This document shows, piece by piece, positions 61,451 to 64,000 of a DNA stretch of 64,000 nucleotides. Made by a program: the position numbers and the translations under genes. Under the pieces are notes generated by a model, which saw nothing but the letters and a program-made list of their open reading frames with translations, made no database searches and had not been told where the DNA came from. The DNA lies in contig NZ_PEBD01000008.1 of assembly GCF_002735905.1 (NCBI RefSeq), forward strand, positions 620,001 to 684,000, in the 5' to 3' direction. Source of the DNA: Williamsia muralis. GTDB lineage: Bacteria > Actinomycetota > Actinomycetes > Mycobacteriales > Mycobacteriaceae. Position 1 is the stretch's first letter. Every line of letters begins with the position of its first letter.

Positions 61451-62373
61451 GCGAGGAGCCGATCGAGCACGACGTGGTGCGCGGCCCGCCGAAGAATCTG
61501 GCGACCGGTCTGGTGAAGGCTGTCCGCCCGCGGCAATGGGTCAAGAATGTCCTGGTCCTGGCTGCACCGGTGGCGGCCGGAGCAGTCGACGAACCGGACA
61601 TCCTGGGCCGGACCGCCATCGCCTTCGTCGCGTTCTGCCTGGTTGCCTCGTGCATCTACCTCGTCAACGACGCCCTGGACGTCGAGGCCGACCGCAATCA
61701 CCCCACCAAGCGTTTCCGTCCGATCGCGGCCGGGGTGGTCCCGGTCAAGCTGGCGTTCGCGCTCGCCATCGTGCTCGGTGTCGCGTCGATCGCGATCTCG
61801 TTCCTGGCCAACTGGCAGCTCGCGGTGGTCATCGGCATCTACATGGCCATTCAGCTCGCCTACTGCTTCGGCCTCAAACACGAACCCGTCATCGACATCT
61901 GCATCGTCTCGTCGGGCTTCTTGCTCCGTGCGGTCGCGGGTGGCGTGGCCGCCGACCTTCCCAACGGTCTGTCCAAGTGGTTCCTGCTGGTGATGACCTT
62001 CGGTTCGCTGTTCATGGCGGCAGGTAAGCGGTACGCCGAACTGCAGCTCGCGGAACGGACCGGCGCGAAGATCCGCAAGAGCCTGGAGTACTACACCACC
62101 ACCTACCTCCGCTTCGTCTGGACATTGTCCGCAACCGCGGTGGTGCTCTGCTACGGCATGTGGGCCTTCGACACGGACGGCGGCCACGACGACAACGTCT
62201 GGTACGCGCTGTCCATGGTGCCTTTCACCATCGCCATCTTGCGATATGCAGTGGACGTCGACGGTGGTCAAGCGGGCGAACCCGAAGAAATTGCGCTCGG
62301 CGATCGTGTTCTCCAGCTGCTGGCAATCGCGTGGATAGTATGCGTGGGTGTCGCGGTCTATGCCATCAGCTGA
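61447..62373 (+). CDS. ubiA: Decaprenyl-phosphate phosphoribosyltransferase (DPPR synthase)
   Basis: A 308-aa UbiA-fold prenyltransferase-like protein. NDALDVEADRNHPTKRFRP at about 73-91 is the NDxxDxxxD Mg-diphosphate motif, and a second motif is near KRYAELQLAERTG. About nine hydrophobic helices are seen. It transfers phosphoribose to decaprenyl phosphate, the first step to decaprenylphosphoryl arabinose. The GTG at 61447 overlaps the previous stop as GTGA. Position matches Rv3806c. Confidence 0.96.
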   Translation: MSEEPIEHDVVRGPPKNLATGLVKAVRPRQWVKNVLVLAAPVAAGAVDEPDILGRTAIAFVAFCLVASCIYLVNDALDVEADRNHPTKRFRPIAAGVVPVKLAFALAIVLGVASIAISFLANWQLAVVIGIYMAIQLAYCFGLKHEPVIDICIVSSGFLLRAVAGGVAADLPNGLSKWFLLVMTFGSLFMAAGKRYAELQLAERTGAKIRKSLEYYTTTYLRFVWTLSATAVVLCYGMWAFDTDGGHDDNVWYALSMVPFTIAILRYAVDVDGGQAGEPEEIALGDRVLQLLAIAWIVCVGVAVYAIS

Positions 62374-64000
62374 ACGGCGGCCATCAGCTGAACACCGGCC
62401 AGCAGTTGGGGATCGGCCGGTAGCTGAACCACGCGTGCTCGGCCGCAGCGTCGATCCGGCCACCATCTCACTATGGATCAGCGCTGTCGTGGTGGGCGCG
62501 ATCTTCGGTTACGGCGCGTGGCAGCGCCGGTGGATCGCCGACGACGGTCTCATCGTCTTGCGCACCGTCCGGAACCTGTTGGCCGGCAATGGACCCGTCT
62601 TCAACGAGGGGGAGCGCGTCGAGGCCAACACGTCGACGGTGTGGACGTACCTGATCTGGTTCTGGAGCTGGATCACCGACGCCCAGACCGAGTACGTCGT
62701 GTTGTGGATAGCCCTGGTCCTCTCCATATCGGCCGTTCCTATCGCCATGTACGGCACCGGACGGCTCTATCGCATCCGTAAGGGCACCGGTCCGGTCAAC
62801 CCAGGCTGGGTGTTGCTGCTGCCTCTCGGAGCGCTCGTCTACATCACGCTTCCGCCTGCGCGTGACTTCGCCACCAGCGGCCTCGAGGTCTCCCTCTGCA
62901 TCTTCTGGGCAGCGGTGCTGTGGTGTCAGCTGGTCGCCTGGAGTCAACGAAACCTCGATGTGCCGGGGCTCGGTGGCCGTCTGGGACGCAAGCAAGTGGT
63001 CACCACCCTGTTGCTGGGTTTCAACGCGGGCCTGGCCCCGCTGATCCGTCCCGAACTCGCCCTCGTCGGCGGACTCGCGTTACTGCTCGTGGTGTGCGCG
63101 CCGATGACGTGGCGGATGCGCTTCGCATTTGCCGCCGCAGCGGCGGTGGTTCCGGTCGGTTACCAGATCTTCCGGATGGGTTACTACGGCCTTCTTGTTC
63201 CCAACACGGCCGTGGCCAAGGACGCCTCCGGCTCGAAGTACGAACAGGGTCTCAAGTACCTGGGCAACATGTTCAGTCCTTATGTATTGCTGCTCCCGCT
63301 GGTGGTCGCAGTGGTCGCGGCCGGTCTCGCCTGGTACCTGCAGGCCCATCGGGTCCGGGTGTTGGATTCCGGATCACGTTCGGGCAGAGTCGAACTGGCG
63401 AAGAACACGGCACAGATCGGCTGGCGCGAGCGTGTTGGCGCCTGGAGTCGCCGACTGCAGAGTCCGTCGGCCGTGGTGGCGCTGATCCTCGTGTGCGGAT
63501 TGCTGGAGAGTTTCTATTGGGTACGCCAGGGCGGCGACTTCATGCACGCCCGAGTGCTGCTGGTCCCGCTCTTCTTACTGATGCTCCCGGTGATGGTGAT
63601 CCCGATCGCGCTGCCCGCGGGCGTCGGGCGTGATCACCTCGCCGGTTGGGTCGGCACGGTGGTGATGGCCGGGCTGTGGATCACCACCGTGGTCTGGGCG
63701 ATCTCCACCTCGCACGTGGCAGGGATGAAGAACGGAACCGAGATAGGCCGGCAGGGCATTGTCGACGAACGGCGCTTCTATATACAGAACATCGGGGTGG
63801 AGCACCCCGTCACGGCTGCCGACTACCTCAACTATCCACGGATCCGAGCGATGGTCGAGGAGATCGCCGAGCACAGCGACACCGGCGGAGTGTTGCTGGC
63901 GTCGCCGAACTACGACGAGTGGTACTTCGATCCGCTACCTGTCCCGCCACCGCCCGGAGTCCCCAAACAGCTCACCGTCTTCTACCTGAACCTCGGCATG
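62360..64000 (+). CDS. aftB: Arabinofuranosyltransferase AftB (3' end beyond the window)
   Basis: An open frame of 547 codons continues to the edge without a stop, so the C-terminus is missing (mycobacterial AftB is about 630 aa). AftB adds terminal beta-1,2 arabinofuranose using decaprenylphosphoryl arabinose. DDGLIVLRTVRNLLAGNGPV and FNEGERVEANTSTVWTYLIW after the first transmembrane helix are characteristic of this GT-C family. Several TM helices follow. An ATG at 62360 overlaps the ubiA stop by 14 bp; the first codons contain a duplicated PSAE motif. Position matches Rv3805c. Confidence 0.93.
   Translation, partial: MPSAERRPSAEHRPAVGDRPVAEPRVLGRSVDPATISLWISAVVVGAIFGYGAWQRRWIADDGLIVLRTVRNLLAGNGPVFNEGERVEANTSTVWTYLIWFWSWITDAQTEYVVLWIALVLSISAVPIAMYGTGRLYRIRKGTGPVNPGWVLLLPLGALVYITLPPARDFATSGLEVSLCIFWAAVLWCQLVAWSQRNLDVPGLGGRLGRKQVVTTLLLGFNAGLAPLIRPELALVGGLALLLVVCAPMTWRMRFAFAAAAAVVPVGYQIFRMGYYGLLVPNTAVAKDASGSKYEQGLKYLGNMFSPYVLLLPLVVAVVAAGLAWYLQAHRVRVLDSGSRSGRVELAKNTAQIGWRERVGAWSRRLQSPSAVVALILVCGLLESFYWVRQGGDFMHARVLLVPLFLLMLPVMVIPIALPAGVGRDHLAGWVGTVVMAGLWITTVVWAISTSHVAGMKNGTEIGRQGIVDERRFYIQNIGVEHPVTAADYLNYPRIRAMVEEIAEHSDTGGVLLASPNYDEWYFDPLPVPPPPGVPKQLTVFYLNLGM

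Noticed and set aside
61345-62466. 373-codon minus-strand frame opposite ubiA
   Set aside because: Shadow of ubiA: no ribosome-binding site or family match, while ubiA has the NDxxDxxxD motif and conserved neighbours.

Overview
The window is GC-rich actinobacterial chromosome. It comes from a mycolic-acid-containing genus, most likely Gordonia or a close relative such as Williamsia or Rhodococcus. The evidence is conserved gene order. The left end carries the block LCP protein / DUF2470 / pheA / gpm2 / zinc metallopeptidase / septum-formation protein / serS, which corresponds to Mycobacterium tuberculosis Rv3840-Rv3834c. The right end carries acyltransferase / HAD phosphatase / PGRP amidase and then glf-glfT2-PAP2-ubiA-aftB, the arabinogalactan locus Rv3816c-Rv3805c. 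The genus is inferred from gene content, not from a marker gene. I saw no rRNA, tRNA, CRISPR array, prophage or insertion sequence.

Region 1 (1-9.0 kb) is housekeeping: aromatic amino acid synthesis, envelope proteins and seryl-tRNA synthetase, with an IdeR-type iron box in front of the DUF2470 gene and a 54-bp tandem repeat at 7.2 kb. Region 2 (9.3-25.8 kb) is stress and regulation: a GAF-ANTAR protein, PhoU, a transporter, and a SigF/SigB-like sigma factor next to an anti-anti-sigma (STAS) and an RsbW-like kinase gene. Around it sit genes whose upstream regions carry GTTT-N15/16-GGGTA(A/T) promoters: an SDR, a ChaB protein, an alcohol dehydrogenase, a FAD/Rieske oxidoreductase and a three-gene glycosyltransferase operon. 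Further copies lie near 39.9 kb (weaker) and 50.6 kb.

Region 3 (25.8-36.1 kb) looks accessory. A decayed PucR-type regulator borders a seven-gene leftward catabolic operon: FAD monooxygenase, C-C hydrolase-like alpha/beta hydrolase, amidohydrolase, CoA-transferase, citryl-CoA-lyase-like protein, hydroxyquinol-type dioxygenase and an orphan LeuD. A divergent IclR regulator faces it. An identical 17-bp palindrome lies in the divergent promoter and again before a small membrane protein, suggesting one regulon. The substrate is unknown. This is the best candidate in the window for an undescribed system.

Region 4 (36.2-50.7 kb) holds a WhiB protein, a second GAF-ANTAR protein flanked by two near-identical dyads, a pyruvate-oxidase-like enzyme, an acyltransferase with a HAD phosphatase, a divergent PGRP amidase / SpoIID pair with LGFP-like C-termini, a membrane-anchored Hsp70-like protein and two tandem Asp-rich repeat proteins.

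Region 5 (50.7-64 kb) contains a GT4 glycosyltransferase, a TetR regulator, an IniA/IniC-like dynamin GTPase pair, an ECF sigma factor overlapping a SnoaL-like gene, and finally the galactan/arabinan operon, which runs off the right edge inside aftB.
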